A stretch of DNA of 64,000 bases from Malikia granosa (GCF_002980595.1 NZ_PVLQ01000008.1:186001-250000); one strand, 5' to 3'; positions 19,670-29,100 are shown, counted from the stretch's first letter. Numbers and translations are program-made. The notes: generated by a model from the letters alone, not told the origin.

Positions 19670-20410
19670 ATGCTCCTGATCCCTGCCATCGACCTGAAAG
19701 ACGGCCAATGCGTGCGCCTCAAACAAGGCGACATGGACCAATCCACCGTGTTCGGCGAAGACCCCGCGGCCATGGCCCGCAACTGGGTCGCCAAGGGCGC
19801 GCGCCGCCTGCACCTGGTCGACCTCAACGGCGCCTTTGCCGGCCAGCCGCGCAACGGCCAGGCGATCAAGTCCATCCTGAAGGAAGTCGGCAACGAGATC
19901 GACGTCCAGCTCGGCGGCGGCATCCGTGACCTCGACACCATCGAGCGCTATCTCGACGCCGGCCTGCGCTACGTCATCATCGGCACCGCCGCGGTCAAGA
20001 ACCCGGGCTTCCTGCAGGATGCCTGCACCGCCTTCCCGGGCCACATCATCGTCGGCCTCGACGCCAAGGACGGCAAGGTCGCGACCGACGGCTGGTCCAA
20101 GCTGACCGGCCACGAGGTCGCCGACCTCGGCAAGAAGTTCGAGGACTACGGCGTCGAATCGATCATCTACACCGACATCGGCCGCGACGGCATGCTGTCT
20201 GGCATCAACATCGAGGCCACCGTCAAGCTGGCGCAGGCGCTGACCATCCCCGTGATCGCGTCGGGCGGCCTGTCCAACCTCGATGACATCCGCAAGCTGT
20301 GCGCGGTCGAGGACGAGGGTGTGCAGGGCGTGATCTGCGGCCGCTCGATCTACAGCGGCGACCTCGACTTCGCGGCCGGCCAGAAGCTGGCCGACGAGCT
20401 GCGCGGCTGA
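19670..20410 (+). CDS. hisA: ProFAR isomerase
   Basis: A 246-aa (beta-alpha)8 barrel isomerase. The N-terminal catalytic Asp is in [16 protein letters not shown] and the second catalytic Asp in [14 protein letters not shown]; phosphate-binding glycines appear in QLGGGIRDL and [12 protein letters not shown]. Length and order match the family. It is 32 bp downstream of hisH and 4 bp upstream of the mutarotase gene. Confidence 0.95.
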   Translation: MLLIPAIDLKDGQCVRLKQGDMDQSTVFGEDPAAMARNWVAKGARRLHLVDLNGAFAGQPRNGQAIKSILKEVGNEIDVQLGGGIRDLDTIERYLDAGLRYVIIGTAAVKNPGFLQDACTAFPGHIIVGLDAKDGKVATDGWSKLTGHEVADLGKKFEDYGVESIIYTDIGRDGMLSGINIEATVKLAQALTIPVIASGGLSNLDDIRKLCAVEDEGVQGVICGRSIYSGDLDFAAGQKLADELRG

Positions 20411-20414
20411 TCCC

Positions 20415-21278
20415 ATGAGCGCGCGTGCCACCCTGGTGCCCGAGACCCTGGGCGGCCTGAACTGCTGGCGCCTGAGCCTGCCGGGCGGCGACAGCCTGCG
20501 CGTGGCCGAGCAGGGTGGCCATGTGCTGTCCTGGATCGCTGGCGGGCGCGAGCGCCTGTTCCTGAGCCCGCGCAGCGCGCTCGACGGCAGCGCGCTCGAC
20601 GGCAGCGCGCCGGTGCGCGGCGGCGTGCCGGTCTGCTGGCCGCAGTTCAACCAGCGCGGCGATCTAGTCAAGCATGGCTTCGCGCGCCAGCTGCCCTGGC
20701 TGACCACCGCCTACGACCTCGGCGCTGATGCGGCCAGCCTCGAGCTCACGCTCTGCAGCAGCGAGCGCACGCGCGCGCTCTGGCCGCACGAGTTCGAGCT
20801 CACGCTGAGGCTGCTGCTGCAGCCGGGCCGGCTGCGCCTGACCCTGGGCGCGCGCAACACCGGCGCCCAGCCGCTGGCCTTCACGGGCGCGTTGCACAGC
20901 TATTTCGCCTGCGACGATGTCGCCCAGGCCAGCCTGTCCGGCCTGCAGGGCCGCCCGGAATGGGATTCCCTGACCGATGGCCATGCCCAGGGCGCCGAGC
21001 CGCTGCGCTTCGAGGCCGAGTTCGACCGCGTCTATTCCGGCCAGTCCACGCCGATGCGGCTGCAGGACGGCGCCCAGGCACTGACCATCAGCCAGAGCGA
21101 CTCCTGGGGCGACACCGTGGTCTGGAATCCGCATGTCGCCAAGTGCGCCGCGCTGGCCGACATGGAGGCCGACGGCTGGCGCCGCATGCTCTGCGTCGAG
21201 GCGGCCCGGGTGTTCGAGCCGGTGACGCTGGCCCCCGGCCAGACCTGGCAGGGCTGGCAGCAGCTCGAACTCGGCTGA
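20415..21278 (+). CDS. D-hexose-6-phosphate mutarotase (YeaD-like aldose 1-epimerase)
   Basis: A 287-aa galactose-mutarotase-fold protein. GVPVCWPQFN near residue 75, LVKHGFARQLPW near 85, the catalytic-type ALHSYFAC near 157, and the late NPHVAKCAALADMEADGWRRMLCVEAA match glucose-6-phosphate 1-epimerases. It would equilibrate alpha and beta anomers of hexose phosphates in the cytoplasm. The gene sits between hisA and hisF, 4 bp after hisA, which has no known role for histidine synthesis. A short direct duplication, GCGCTCGACGGCAGC repeated in tandem at 20578-20607, encodes ALDGS twice. Confidence 0.88.
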   Translation: MSARATLVPETLGGLNCWRLSLPGGDSLRVAEQGGHVLSWIAGGRERLFLSPRSALDGSALDGSAPVRGGVPVCWPQFNQRGDLVKHGFARQLPWLTTAYDLGADAASLELTLCSSERTRALWPHEFELTLRLLLQPGRLRLTLGARNTGAQPLAFTGALHSYFACDDVAQASLSGLQGRPEWDSLTDGHAQGAEPLRFEAEFDRVYSGQSTPMRLQDGAQALTISQSDSWGDTVVWNPHVAKCAALADMEADGWRRMLCVEAARVFEPVTLAPGQTWQGWQQLELG

Positions 21279-21329
21279 TTCCGTCCCGGCGACGGCGCCG
21301 TGGCGCCGCGGTGCTGCGACAATAGCGCC

Positions 21330-22130
21330 ATGCTTGCGAAACGAATCATCCCCTGCCTGGACGTGACCGGCGGCCGCGTGGTCAAGGGCGTCAACTTCCT
21401 CGAACTGCGCGACGCCGGCGATCCGGTCGAGATCGCCGCCCGCTACAACGAGCAGGGTGCCGACGAGCTGACCTTCCTCGACATCACCGCGACCAGCGAC
21501 GGCCGCGACCTGATCCTGCACATCATCGAGGCCGTGGCCTCCCAGGTCTTCATTCCCCTGACCGTGGGCGGCGGCGTGCGCGTGGTCGAGGACGTGCGGC
21601 GTCTGCTCAACGCCGGCGCCGACAAGGTCAGCTTCAACTCGGCCGCCATCGCCAACCCGCAGGTGATCCGCGACGCCTCGGCCAAGTACGGCTCGCAGTG
21701 CATCGTGGTCGCGATCGACGCCAAGCGCCGCCTGCCCGAGGACGAGCTGCGGCTGGGCGCCAATGGTCTGCCGGTCGGCCCGGGCTGGGATGTCTACAGC
21801 CATGGCGGGCGCAAGAACGTCGGCCTCGACGCCATCGCCTGGGCCACGCAGATGGCCGAGCATGGCGCCGGCGAGATCCTGCTGACCAGCATGGACCGCG
21901 ACGGCACCAAGTCCGGCTTCGACCTGCAGCTCACGCGCGCGGTCAGCGACGCGATCCCGGTGCCGGTGATCGCCTCCGGCGGCGTCGGCAACCTGGACCA
22001 CCTGGCCGACGGCGTGCAGCAGGGCGGCGCCGACGCGGTGCTGGCCGCCAGCATCTTCCACTACGGCGAATACACCATCGCCGAGGCCAAGCAGCGCATG
22101 GCCGCGCGCGGCATCCCGGTGCGGCTGTGA
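21330..22130 (+). CDS. hisF: imidazole glycerol phosphate synthase, cyclase subunit
   Basis: A 266-aa (beta-alpha)8 barrel; N-terminus [23 protein letters not shown] contains the catalytic Asp11, and the second catalytic Asp is in [25 protein letters not shown] and [12 protein letters not shown] supply the phosphate sites. Start is the ATG 51 bp after the mutarotase stop. It works with HisH to produce IGP and AICAR. Confidence 0.96.
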   Translation: MLAKRIIPCLDVTGGRVVKGVNFLELRDAGDPVEIAARYNEQGADELTFLDITATSDGRDLILHIIEAVASQVFIPLTVGGGVRVVEDVRRLLNAGADKVSFNSAAIANPQVIRDASAKYGSQCIVVAIDAKRRLPEDELRLGANGLPVGPGWDVYSHGGRKNVGLDAIAWATQMAEHGAGEILLTSMDRDGTKSGFDLQLTRAVSDAIPVPVIASGGVGNLDHLADGVQQGGADAVLAASIFHYGEYTIAEAKQRMAARGIPVRL

Positions 22131-22135
22131 GGACC

Positions 22136-22531
22136 ATGACCATGGATTGGCTCGACCAGATCAAGTGGGACGACAAGGGCCTGGTGCCCGTGATCGCGCA
22201 GGAAAACGCCAGCGGCGACGTGCTGATGTTCGCCTGGATGAACCGCGAGGCCTTGCAGAAGACCGCCGAGCTGGGCCGCGCGGTCTACTTCAGCCGCTCG
22301 CGCAGCAAGCTCTGGTTCAAGGGCGAGGAATCCGGCCATGTGCAGACCGTGCACGACATCCGGCTCGATTGCGACAACGACGTGGTGCTGCTGAAAGTCA
22401 CGCAGCAGGGCCACGAGCCCGGCATCGCCTGCCACACCGGCCGCCACAGCTGCTTCTACCAGCGCCACGAGAACGGCGAGTGGAAGAGCGTCGATCCGGT
22501 CCTGAAAGACCCCGAGACCATCTACAAATGA
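22136..22531 (+). CDS. hisI: phosphoribosyl-AMP cyclohydrolase
   Basis: A 131-aa zinc hydrolase opening the purine ring of PRAMP. Motifs: [40 protein letters not shown] and [13 protein letters not shown], the last two carrying Asp and Cys ligands for Zn/Mg. Two in-frame ATGs (22136 and 22142) are possible starts. HisI and HisE are separate genes here, as usual in betaproteobacteria; the stop overlaps the hisE start. Confidence 0.95.
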   Translation: MTMDWLDQIKWDDKGLVPVIAQENASGDVLMFAWMNREALQKTAELGRAVYFSRSRSKLWFKGEESGHVQTVHDIRLDCDNDVVLLKVTQQGHEPGIACHTGRHSCFYQRHENGEWKSVDPVLKDPETIYK

Positions 22532-22899
22532 CGAACTCCACCGACACCCTGGACCGCCTCGCGGCGGTGATCGAATCGCGCAAGCCCGCCAACGGCGGCG
22601 ATCCCGAGAAGAGCTATGTCGCGCGCCTGCTGCACAAGGGCCCGGACGCCTTTCTCAAGAAGGTGGCCGAGGAAACCGGCGAGGCCGTCATGGCCGCCAA
22701 GGACCTGCAATACGGTGCCGGCGAGGCCAAGGCCCTGGTCGGCGAAGTGGCCGACCTCTGGTTCCACAGCATGATCGCGCTGGCGCATTTCGGCCTCAGC
22801 CCGGCCGACGTGGTGGCCGAACTCGCGCGCCGCGAGGGCCTGGGCGGCCTCGAGGAAAAAGCGCTGCGCAAGGCCAAGGCGCGCGAGCAGGGCGAATAA
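22528..22899 (+). CDS. hisE: phosphoribosyl-ATP pyrophosphatase
   Basis: A 123-aa MazG-fold all-alpha hydrolase. [32 protein letters not shown] and [20 protein letters not shown] contain the clustered acidic metal ligands (EExxE and ExxD). It starts within the hisI stop (ATGA). The rest of the early pathway genes hisG and hisD are not in this window. Confidence 0.95.
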   Translation: MTNSTDTLDRLAAVIESRKPANGGDPEKSYVARLLHKGPDAFLKKVAEETGEAVMAAKDLQYGAGEAKALVGEVADLWFHSMIALAHFGLSPADVVAELARREGLGGLEEKALRKAKAREQGE

Positions 22900-22927
22900 G
22901 CCAGCCCGCCTCGAAAAGGACCTGTCC

Positions 22928-23305
22928 ATGAGCAGCGAAGACCAGCAAGAGCGCCTGCGCAGCCTCAATACCGTCGGCCTGGTCAGCTATGTGCTGCACC
23001 TGATCGTCGCGGTCGGCGCGCTGATTCCGGGCGGCCAGTGGGGGCCGACGCTGCTGATCGCGGCGCTGGTGCTCGACCTGGTCAAGCGCGACGATGCGCG
23101 CGGCAGCTGGCATGAAAGCCATTTCCGCTGGCGCATCCGCACCGTCGCCTTCGCCCTGCTGGCCTATCTGCTGACCTTGCCGCTCTGGCTCTTCATCCTG
23201 CCGGGTTGGCTGGCCTGGACCGCCATCTCGGCCTGGTTCGTCTACCGCATCGTCAAAGGCATGGTCCGCATGAACGCGGGCCAACCCATGGAGTTCCCTC
23301 AATGA
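22928..23305 (+). CDS. small membrane protein, DUF4870-like
   Basis: A 125-aa protein with about three to four hydrophobic helices: residues 14-30, 38-52 and 78-112. A polar loop KRDDARGSWHESHFRWRIRT separates them, resembling DUF4870/Tic20-like small membrane proteins. An excellent-looking AAAAGGA ribosome site precedes the ATG. The stop overlaps the HIT gene, so it is part of the his-tat gene string. Function unknown. Confidence 0.75.
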   Translation: MSSEDQQERLRSLNTVGLVSYVLHLIVAVGALIPGGQWGPTLLIAALVLDLVKRDDARGSWHESHFRWRIRTVAFALLAYLLTLPLWLFILPGWLAWTAISAWFVYRIVKGMVRMNAGQPMEFPQ

Positions 23306-23661
23306 ACGCTTCCCCCGACTGCATCTTCTGCAAAATCGTCGCCGGCCAGATCCCGAGCCGCAAGGTCTACGAGGACGACGAGCTCTACGCCTTCCACGAC
23401 ATCAAGCCCTGGGCACCGGTGCATTTCCTGGTCATCCCCAAGCTGCACATCCCGTCGATGGCCCAGCTCGAGGCCAGTCACGCGGCGCTGCTCGGCAAGA
23501 TGATGGTGCTGGCGCCCCAGCTCGCGCTCGAGCAGGGCTGCAATCCCTACCCGAGCGGCGGCTTCCGCGTCATCGCCAACACCGGCGACGACGGCGGCCA
23601 GGAAGTGCATCACCTGCACCTGCATGTGATCGGCGGCCCGCGTCCCTGGGCGCGCGGCTGA
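23302..23661 (+). CDS. HIT family (histidine triad) nucleotide hydrolase
   Basis: A 119-aa Hint-like protein. The zinc-site start CIFCKIVAGQIPS, the loop DIKPWAPVHFLVIPKLHI and the catalytic triad HHLHLHVIGG are all present. Family members hydrolyse purine nucleoside phosphoramidates. Start overlaps the stop of the membrane protein gene. The his-HIT-tatABC order is common in Burkholderiales. Confidence 0.93.
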   Translation: MNASPDCIFCKIVAGQIPSRKVYEDDELYAFHDIKPWAPVHFLVIPKLHIPSMAQLEASHAALLGKMMVLAPQLALEQGCNPYPSGGFRVIANTGDDGGQEVHHLHLHVIGGPRPWARG

Positions 23662-23782
23662 CTTGATTTAAGCAAACCGTCACCCCATATGGGGATAATG
23701 GAAGATTGCTGCGCGTGAACCAATCGCGTGTGGTGGAATCCAAATCGATCGATGGGGCGCAGTCCCCGCTCTGGAGTTAAAA
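23662..23782 (+). promoter_or_regulatory. tatA upstream region with palindrome
   Basis: A 121-bp, relatively AT-rich gap. A perfect 12-bp palindrome CCCCATATGGGG at 23683-23694 is immediately followed by a -10-like GATAAT at 23694-23699. The nearest TTGATT (23663-23668) is too far upstream for a standard -35. The arrangement could be an operator over a promoter for tatABC, but this is unproven. Confidence 0.35.
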
Positions 23783-24031
23783 ATGGGTAGTTTTTCCATC
23801 TGGCACTGGCTGATCGTGCTGCTGATCGTCGTCATGGTCTTCGGCACCAAGAAGCTCAAGAACATCGGCTCCGACCTCGGTGGCGCCGTCAAGGGCTTCA
23901 AGGACGGCATGAAGGACGGCGGCGGCACGGCGGCCGACGACAAGCCTGCGTCCCAGGCTGCTCCCCAGGTCGCGCAGAACGCCGCGGCCGACAAGGCCAC
24001 CATCGACGTCGAAGCCAAGACCAAGGGTTGA
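23783..24031 (+). CDS. tatA: Sec-independent translocase subunit TatA
   Basis: An 82-aa protein: one N-terminal membrane helix ([18 protein letters not shown]), the FGTKK hinge and an amphipathic helix [19 protein letters not shown], then a polar tail. TatA oligomers form the protein-conducting element for folded, twin-arginine-signal proteins. The Rieske protein encoded 5 kb downstream has a twin-arginine signal and is a likely substrate. Confidence 0.96.
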   Translation: MGSFSIWHWLIVLLIVVMVFGTKKLKNIGSDLGGAVKGFKDGMKDGGGTAADDKPASQAAPQVAQNAAADKATIDVEAKTKG

Positions 24032-24050
24032 GGCCGCTGGCTGAATCCGA

Positions 24051-24515
24051 ATGATCGATCTCGGCATATCCAAGCTCGCGCTGATCGGTGCGGTGGCGCT
24101 CGTCGTCATCGGCCCCGAGAAGCTGCCGCGCGTCGCGCGCACCGTCGGCACCCTGCTCGGCAAGGCGCAGCGCTATGTCGCCGACGTCAAGGCCGAGGTC
24201 AACCGCTCGATGGAGCTCGACGAGCTCAAGAAGATGAAGGACAGCATGACCAGCGCCGCGCAGGAGGTCCAGTCCTCGATGCGCGAGGTCGGCAGCGAGT
24301 TCGAGCGCAGCGTGTCCGGCGGCACCGATACGGTCCAGACCGATGTCCCGGCCTACGAGCCCGCCCCTCCGGTCTACCGTCATCCCAAGAAGAACTTCCG
24401 CCTCAAGCAGAAGGCCGTGCCCCAGTGGTACAAGGCCCGCCAGGGCCTGCGCAGCAAGGCCCAGTCAGGCGCGGCGCGGGTGGCGCGCTTCCGTCCCAAG
24501 TCCCGCTTCCAGTGA
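24051..24515 (+). CDS. tatB: Sec-independent translocase subunit TatB
   Basis: A 154-aa protein with the TatB start [31 protein letters not shown], an amphipathic helix and a long charged C-terminal tail rich in Lys, Arg and Pro. It forms the signal-binding complex with TatC. It lies between tatA and tatC, 19 bp after tatA. Confidence 0.95.
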   Translation: MIDLGISKLALIGAVALVVIGPEKLPRVARTVGTLLGKAQRYVADVKAEVNRSMELDELKKMKDSMTSAAQEVQSSMREVGSEFERSVSGGTDTVQTDVPAYEPAPPVYRHPKKNFRLKQKAVPQWYKARQGLRSKAQSGAARVARFRPKSRFQ

Positions 24516-24526
24516 CCCCCTGATCC

Positions 24527-25321
24527 ATGTCAGACAAGCAAGAACCGGCTGACGAGCTCGCCGGCAGCGAGCAGCCCTTCGTCCAGCACCTGATGGAGTT
24601 GCGCGACCGCCTGCTCTACTGCCTCTACGGCATCGCGCTCGCGATGGCGCTGCTGGCGATCTGGCCCGGTCCCTCGGGCCTGATCGACCTGATCGCGCTG
24701 CCGATCCGGGCCCACATGCCGCCCGACGTCAAGCTGATCGCGGTCGGCGTCTTCACGCCCTTCTTCATTCCGCTCAAGGTACTGATGATGGCGGGCCTGC
24801 TGCTCGCGCTGCCCTGGGTGCTGTACCAGATCTGGGCCTTCGTCGCCCCCGGCCTCTACAGCCACGAGAAGAACTTCGCGCTGCCGCTGATCATCTTCGG
24901 CAGCCTGCTGGCCTATGTCGGCATCGCCTTCGTGCAGTTCTTCGTGCTCGACAAGATGTTCGGCTTCATCCAGAACTTCACGCCCGAGAGCGTCAACGCG
25001 ACGCCCGACATCGCCTCCTACGTCGAGTCCATCCTGTCGCTCTACCTGGCCTTCGGCCTGGCCTTCCAGGTGCCGATCGTCGTGATGCTGCTGGTGCGCT
25101 TCGAGCTCGTCACGGTGGCCCAGCTCAAGACCTACCGCGGCTACTTCGTCGTCGCCTCCTTCGTCGTCGCGGCGGTCGTGACCCCGCCCGACGTGATCTC
25201 GCAGCTGGCGCTGGCGGTGCCGATGTGCCTGCTGTACGAGATCGGCATCCTGGGCTCGCGCTGGTTCGCGCGCATCAGCCGCAACCCCGAAGCCGACGCC
25301 GACCCGGCCAAGTCCGACTGA
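24527..25321 (+). CDS. tatC: Sec-independent translocase subunit TatC
   Basis: A 264-aa polytopic protein with six predicted helices. PFVQHLMELRDRLLYC near residue 18 is the conserved cytoplasmic N-terminal signature for signal-peptide recognition, and LPWVLYQIWAFVAPGLY-HEKNF near residue 90 is the periplasmic-loop signature with the conserved Pro and Glu. It is convergent with the protease gene, only 28 bp apart. Confidence 0.96.
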   Translation: MSDKQEPADELAGSEQPFVQHLMELRDRLLYCLYGIALAMALLAIWPGPSGLIDLIALPIRAHMPPDVKLIAVGVFTPFFIPLKVLMMAGLLLALPWVLYQIWAFVAPGLYSHEKNFALPLIIFGSLLAYVGIAFVQFFVLDKMFGFIQNFTPESVNATPDIASYVESILSLYLAFGLAFQVPIVVMLLVRFELVTVAQLKTYRGYFVVASFVVAAVVTPPDVISQLALAVPMCLLYEIGILGSRWFARISRNPEADADPAKSD

Positions 25322-25349
25322 GAGCCGGCCCGCGCCCGCCCGTGCTTCT

Positions 25350-26501
25350 TCAGCGCGGGGAGGGCGCCTTGCGCTGCTCCGGCACCACCTGCAGCTGCTG
25401 CTGCGCATTGCGGCGCACCACCTCGAGCCGGGCCGGCTTGCCGGGCGGCAGCGCGGCCACCGCGGCCAGCAGGCCGGCCACATTGCGCACTGGCTGCTCG
25501 GCGACGCTGACGATCACGTCGCCCGGACGCAATCCGGCCCGCGCCGCCGGGCCGTTCTGCAGCACGCCGGTGATCATCACGCCCTCGCGCAGCTCGGTGT
25601 CGAAATAGGCCGCCAGCTCGGGCGTGAGCGCCTGCGGCTCGACGCCGATCCAGCCGCGCGTGACCTTGCCGTCGCGCAGGATGGCCTCCATGACCTGGCG
25701 CGCGCTCGAGGTCGGGATCGCGAAGCCGATTCCCATCGAGCCGCCCGAGCGCGAGTAGATCGCGGTGTTGATCCCCATCAGCCGGCCCTGCGCATCGACC
25801 AGCGCGCCGCCCGAGTTGCCCGGGTTGATCGCCGCGTCGGTCTGGATGAAGTTCTCGAAGGTGTTGATGCCGAGCTGGTTGCGCCCGAGCGCGCTGACGA
25901 TGCCGCTGGTCACGGTCTGGCCGACGCCGAACGGGTTGCCGATCGCCAGCACCACGTCGCCGACCGCGAGCTGCTCCGAGTCGCCCAGCGTGATCGTGGG
26001 CAGCCGCTCGAGGTCGATCTTGAGCACCGCCAGGTCGGTCTCGGGGTCGGTGCCGATGATCCGGCCCGGCGCCTTGCGCCCGTCGCTGAGCTGGACCTCG
26101 ATCTCGTCGGCATCGGCGATCACATGGTGGTTGGTCAGCAGATAGCCGGCCGGGCTCACGATCACGCCCGAGCCCAGGCCGGTCTGCGGCTGCGACTCGG
26201 CCTGGTCGCCGTAGAAGAAGCGGAACCAGGGATCGTTGGCATAGGGGTTGCGTGCCGGCGCCTTGCTGGTGCTGATGCTGACCACCGCCGGCGCGGCCGC
26301 CTGCGCCGCGTTGCGGTAGCTGCTGCCGGCTGCCGCCGCCGCAGCGGGCGAGGCCGACTCCAGCACCGGTACCACGGCCTGCGCGGCCTGCCGCTGCCCC
26401 GACTCCAGCCATTGCGGCCTGAGCGTGCCGACCACGAACCAGAGGGCCAGCAGCAGCGTGACCGATTGCGAGAAGAACAGCCAGTAGCGTTTCATGTGCA
26501 A
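25350..26501 (-). CDS. trypsin-like serine endoprotease with one PDZ domain (DegS/DegQ-like)
   Basis: Up to 383 aa; MHMKRYW start at 26501, or the second ATG 6 bp later. An uncleaved-looking N-terminal hydrophobic anchor (YWLFFSQSVTLLLALWFVVGTL) places it in the periplasm attached to the inner membrane. The triad is visible: His in YLLTNHHVIADADEI, Asp in TDLAVLKID, Ser in NPGNSGGALVD. A single PDZ domain covers about residues 275-365. One PDZ plus a membrane anchor is DegS-like, but betaproteobacterial orthologues after tatC are commonly just called Do-like proteases. Transcribed against tatABC. Confidence 0.9.
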   Translation of the reverse strand: MHMKRYWLFFSQSVTLLLALWFVVGTLRPQWLESGQRQAAQAVVPVLESASPAAAAAAGSSYRNAAQAAAPAVVSISTSKAPARNPYANDPWFRFFYGDQAESQPQTGLGSGVIVSPAGYLLTNHHVIADADEIEVQLSDGRKAPGRIIGTDPETDLAVLKIDLERLPTITLGDSEQLAVGDVVLAIGNPFGVGQTVTSGIVSALGRNQLGINTFENFIQTDAAINPGNSGGALVDAQGRLMGINTAIYSRSGGSMGIGFAIPTSSARQVMEAILRDGKVTRGWIGVEPQALTPELAAYFDTELREGVMITGVLQNGPAARAGLRPGDVIVSVAEQPVRNVAGLLAAVAALPPGKPARLEVVRRNAQQQLQVVPEQRKAPSPR

Positions 26502-26587
26502 ACAGGGTTGTTGATGTGGATCAAGCCAGCTCGGACGGGATTGGGCTGAAATGACCTTATCAATCCAAGGTTATTGACGGAGCCAGC

Positions 26588-26758
26588 ATGAAAGCAATTG
26601 TGGACCTTTTTTCGACCGACTATGGTCTGATGAGCATCGCGGTCATCCTGTTCGTGATCTGCATGTCGGTCTGGTTCTCGCGCTTCTTCAAGCGCAAGAT
26701 GAACGAGTCGGCGCAGGAGCAGCAGCGCTTGCAGGCTGGCCAGCGCACGCCGCGCTGA
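26588..26758 (+). CDS. DUF3149 single-pass membrane mini-protein
   Basis: A 56-aa protein: MKAIVDLFSTDYGLMS, then a hydrophobic helix (IAVILFVICMSVWFSRFF) and a short basic, polar tail ending QRTPR. This matches the DUF3149 family of small proteobacterial membrane proteins of unknown function. A GGAG ribosome site is 6 bp before the ATG. It sits alone between the divergent protease and the Nif3-like gene. Confidence 0.85.
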   Translation: MKAIVDLFSTDYGLMSIAVILFVICMSVWFSRFFKRKMNESAQEQQRLQAGQRTPR

Positions 26759-26832
26759 AGCGCCGCGCCTGCTGCCGGCGCCTGGCCTGAAGGGCTGTCA
26801 CAATGCGGTTCGAGTCCAGTCCGAGCCCGAAA

Positions 26833-27648
26833 ATGACCGCATCGTCCGAGCCCTCGTCTTCCCCATTTTCCGAAGCTGCCGCGCCAGGCTGCAGCCTGAG
26901 CGATCTGGTCGCCGCCTGCGACGGCCTGCTGCAGCCGGCCCAGTTCAAGGACTATGGCCCCAATGGCCTGCAGGTCGAGGGCCGCGACAGCGTGCGCAAG
27001 CTCGTCAGCGGCGTCACCGCGAGCCGGGCCCTGATCGAGGCCGCGATCGCCGCCGAGGCCGATGCCATCCTGGTCCACCATGGCCTGTTCTGGCGTGGCC
27101 AGGACGGCCGCGTGACCGGCTGGATGAAGCAGCGGCTGGCGCTGCTGCTGCAGCATGACATCAGCCTGCTGGCCTACCATCTGCCGCTCGACGCCCATGC
27201 CGAGTTCGGCAACAACGCCCAGCTCGGGCGCCAGCTCGGCTTTGCACCGCCCGACGGCGCGGCCTGGGGCCGTTTCGGCGAGCAGCAGCTCGGCTTCTTG
27301 GGCCAGGCCGTGCCTTGCAGCGGCCCTGAGCTGGCGCGCCAGGTCGAGCGTGCGCTCGGCCGGACGCCGCTGCTGATCGATGCCTGCCCGCGGTCGATCC
27401 GGCGCGTGGCCTGGTGCAGCGGCGGCGCGCAGGGCTATTTCGAAGCCGCGATCGCGGCTGGTGCCGATGCCTTCCTGACCGGCGAGATCTCCGAGCCGCA
27501 GGCCCATCTCGCGCGCGAGTGCGGGGTCGCCTTCCTGGCCTGCGGCCATCACGCGACCGAGCGCTATGGCGCGCCCGCGCTGGCGACCCAGGTCGCCGCC
27601 CAGCTCGGCCTGCAACACCAGTTCATCGAGATCGACAACCCCGCATGA
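26833..27648 (+). CDS. Nif3-like dinuclear metal-centre protein
   Basis: A 271-aa protein if started at MTASSEP; an upstream ATG at 26803 would add ten residues. Family motifs: FKDYGPNGLQVEG, the metal-binding DAILVHHGLFW, LAYHLPLDAHAEFGNNAQLG, and the late FLACGHHATERYGAPALA. Nif3/YbgI proteins form hexamers with two metal ions; their substrate is uncertain. The stop overlaps the pdxA start. Confidence 0.92.
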   Translation: MTASSEPSSSPFSEAAAPGCSLSDLVAACDGLLQPAQFKDYGPNGLQVEGRDSVRKLVSGVTASRALIEAAIAAEADAILVHHGLFWRGQDGRVTGWMKQRLALLLQHDISLLAYHLPLDAHAEFGNNAQLGRQLGFAPPDGAAWGRFGEQQLGFLGQAVPCSGPELARQVERALGRTPLLIDACPRSIRRVAWCSGGAQGYFEAAIAAGADAFLTGEISEPQAHLARECGVAFLACGHHATERYGAPALATQVAAQLGLQHQFIEIDNPA

Positions 27649-28649
27649 CCGCCTCACTCCCGATCGCCATCACCATGGGTGACCCGGCCGGCATCGGCCC
27701 CGAGATCATCGCCCAGCTCTTCCGTCAGCAGCCCGGTTGGTCGCAGCGCTGCTTTGCGGTCGGCGACCTCGCCACGCTGCGCCGGGCCGCGGCCGCCACC
27801 GGTGGCCTGCTGCCGGTCGCGCTGATCGAGCAGCCGGCCGACGTGTTCGAGCTGCCGCCGCGCTGCCTGCCGGTGCTGCCGGCCGTCTGCATGGAGTCGC
27901 TGGCCGAATGGGGCCGGATCGACGCGCGCGCCGGCCGTGCCGCCGCCGACAGCATCGCCTGGGCGGCCCGCGCCGCGTTGCGCGGCGAGGTCGGTGCCGT
28001 CGTCACCGCGCCGATCCACAAGGAGGCGCTGGCCGCGGCCGGCATCGAGCATCCCGGCCACACCGAATTCCTGCAGGCGCTGGCCGCCGAGCACCTGGGC
28101 CGTTCGGTCGCCGAGCTGCCGGTGCGCATGATGCTCTCGAACGACGAGCTGCGCACCGTGCTGGTCAGCATCCATGTCTCGCTGCGCGATGCGCTCGCAG
28201 CCGTCACGACGGCCAATGTGCTGCAGACCCTGCGCATCACGGCCACCCATCTGGCGCGCCAGCTCGGGCGTGCGCCGCGCATCGCGGTGGCCGGGGTCAA
28301 TCCGCATGCCGGCGAGGGCGGCCTGTTCGGGCGCGAGGAAATCGAGCAGATCGCGCCGGCAGTGCGGCAGGCGCAGGCCGAGGGGCTCGATGTCAGCGGT
28401 CCGCACGCGCCCGACACCGTCTTCATGCGCGCGCGCGCTGGCGAGTTCGACGTCGTGATCGCGATGTACCACGACCAGGGCCTGATCCCGGTCAAGTACC
28501 TGGGGCTCGAGCATGGGGTCAACAGCACGCTGGGCCTGCCCTTCGTGCGCACCAGTCCCGACCATGGCACCGCCTTCGACCTGGCCGGCAGCGGCCGGGC
28601 CGATCCCTCGAGCCTGATCGCTGCGCTGCGGGCGGCGATGGGGGCCTGA
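27645..28649 (+). CDS. pdxA: 4-hydroxythreonine-4-phosphate dehydrogenase
   Basis: A 334-aa NAD-dependent enzyme of the DXP-dependent pyridoxal phosphate pathway. MGDPAGIGPEII near the start, HPGHTEFLQALA with a metal-ligand His, ISIHVSLRDALAAVT-type segment, AVAGVNPHAGEGGLFGREE, and YHDQGLIPVKYLG with the other metal-ligand residues are all visible. Translationally coupled to the Nif3-like gene. Confidence 0.95.
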   Translation: MTASLPIAITMGDPAGIGPEIIAQLFRQQPGWSQRCFAVGDLATLRRAAAATGGLLPVALIEQPADVFELPPRCLPVLPAVCMESLAEWGRIDARAGRAAADSIAWAARAALRGEVGAVVTAPIHKEALAAAGIEHPGHTEFLQALAAEHLGRSVAELPVRMMLSNDELRTVLVSIHVSLRDALAAVTTANVLQTLRITATHLARQLGRAPRIAVAGVNPHAGEGGLFGREEIEQIAPAVRQAQAEGLDVSGPHAPDTVFMRARAGEFDVVIAMYHDQGLIPVKYLGLEHGVNSTLGLPFVRTSPDHGTAFDLAGSGRADPSSLIAALRAAMGA

Positions 28650-28656
28650 GCGGCGC

Positions 28657-29100
28657 CTAGCCCTTCTGCTTGAGGCTGTCGCGGATCTCGCGCAGCAGCA
28701 GCACATCCTCGGGCGTGGGCGGCGGAGCGGCCGGCGCGGGTGCCGGCGCCGGCACGGCCCGCTTGAGGCGGTTGATCTGCTTGACCATCAGGAAGATCGC
28801 CAGTGCCAGGATCAGGAAGTTCAGCGCCACGGTCAGGAAGTTGCCGTAGGCGAACACCGGAACACCAGCCTTCTTGAGTTCGACCAGGGTCCGCGCGGTC
28901 CCGGGCGGCGGGTCGCCAAGCAGGATGAACAGGTTGGAGAAGTCCAGGTTGCCGATCAGCATGCCGACCAGCGGCATGATCAGGTCGTCGACCACCGAAC
29001 CGACGATCTTGCCGAAGGCGCCGCCGATGATGACGCCAACTGCCAGATCGATCACATTGCCCTTGATCGCAAAATCGCGAAACTCCTGCATCATGCCCAT
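28657..29100 (-). CDS. mscL: large-conductance mechanosensitive channel
   Basis: A 147-aa protein when started at [33 protein letters not shown], which aligns with the standard MscL N-terminus; an upstream in-frame ATG at 29121 would add seven residues. TM1 and TM2 are clear, with the glycine-rich pore-lining TM1 and the C-terminal helical bundle [10 protein letters not shown]. It releases solutes during hypo-osmotic shock. It is convergent with pdxA, 7 bp apart. Confidence 0.95.
   Translation of the reverse strand: MGMMQEFRDFAIKGNVIDLAVGVIIGGAFGKIVGSVVDDLIMPLVGMLIGNLDFSNLFILLGDPPPGTARTLVELKKAGVPVFAYGNFLTVALNFLILALAIFLMVKQINRLKRAVPAPAPAPAAPPPTPEDVLLLREIRDSLKQKG

Noticed and set aside
20578-20607. 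Tandem GCGCTCGACGGCAGC as a mobile repeat
   Set aside because: It is only two in-frame copies coding ALDGS within the mutarotase; simple local slippage explains it.
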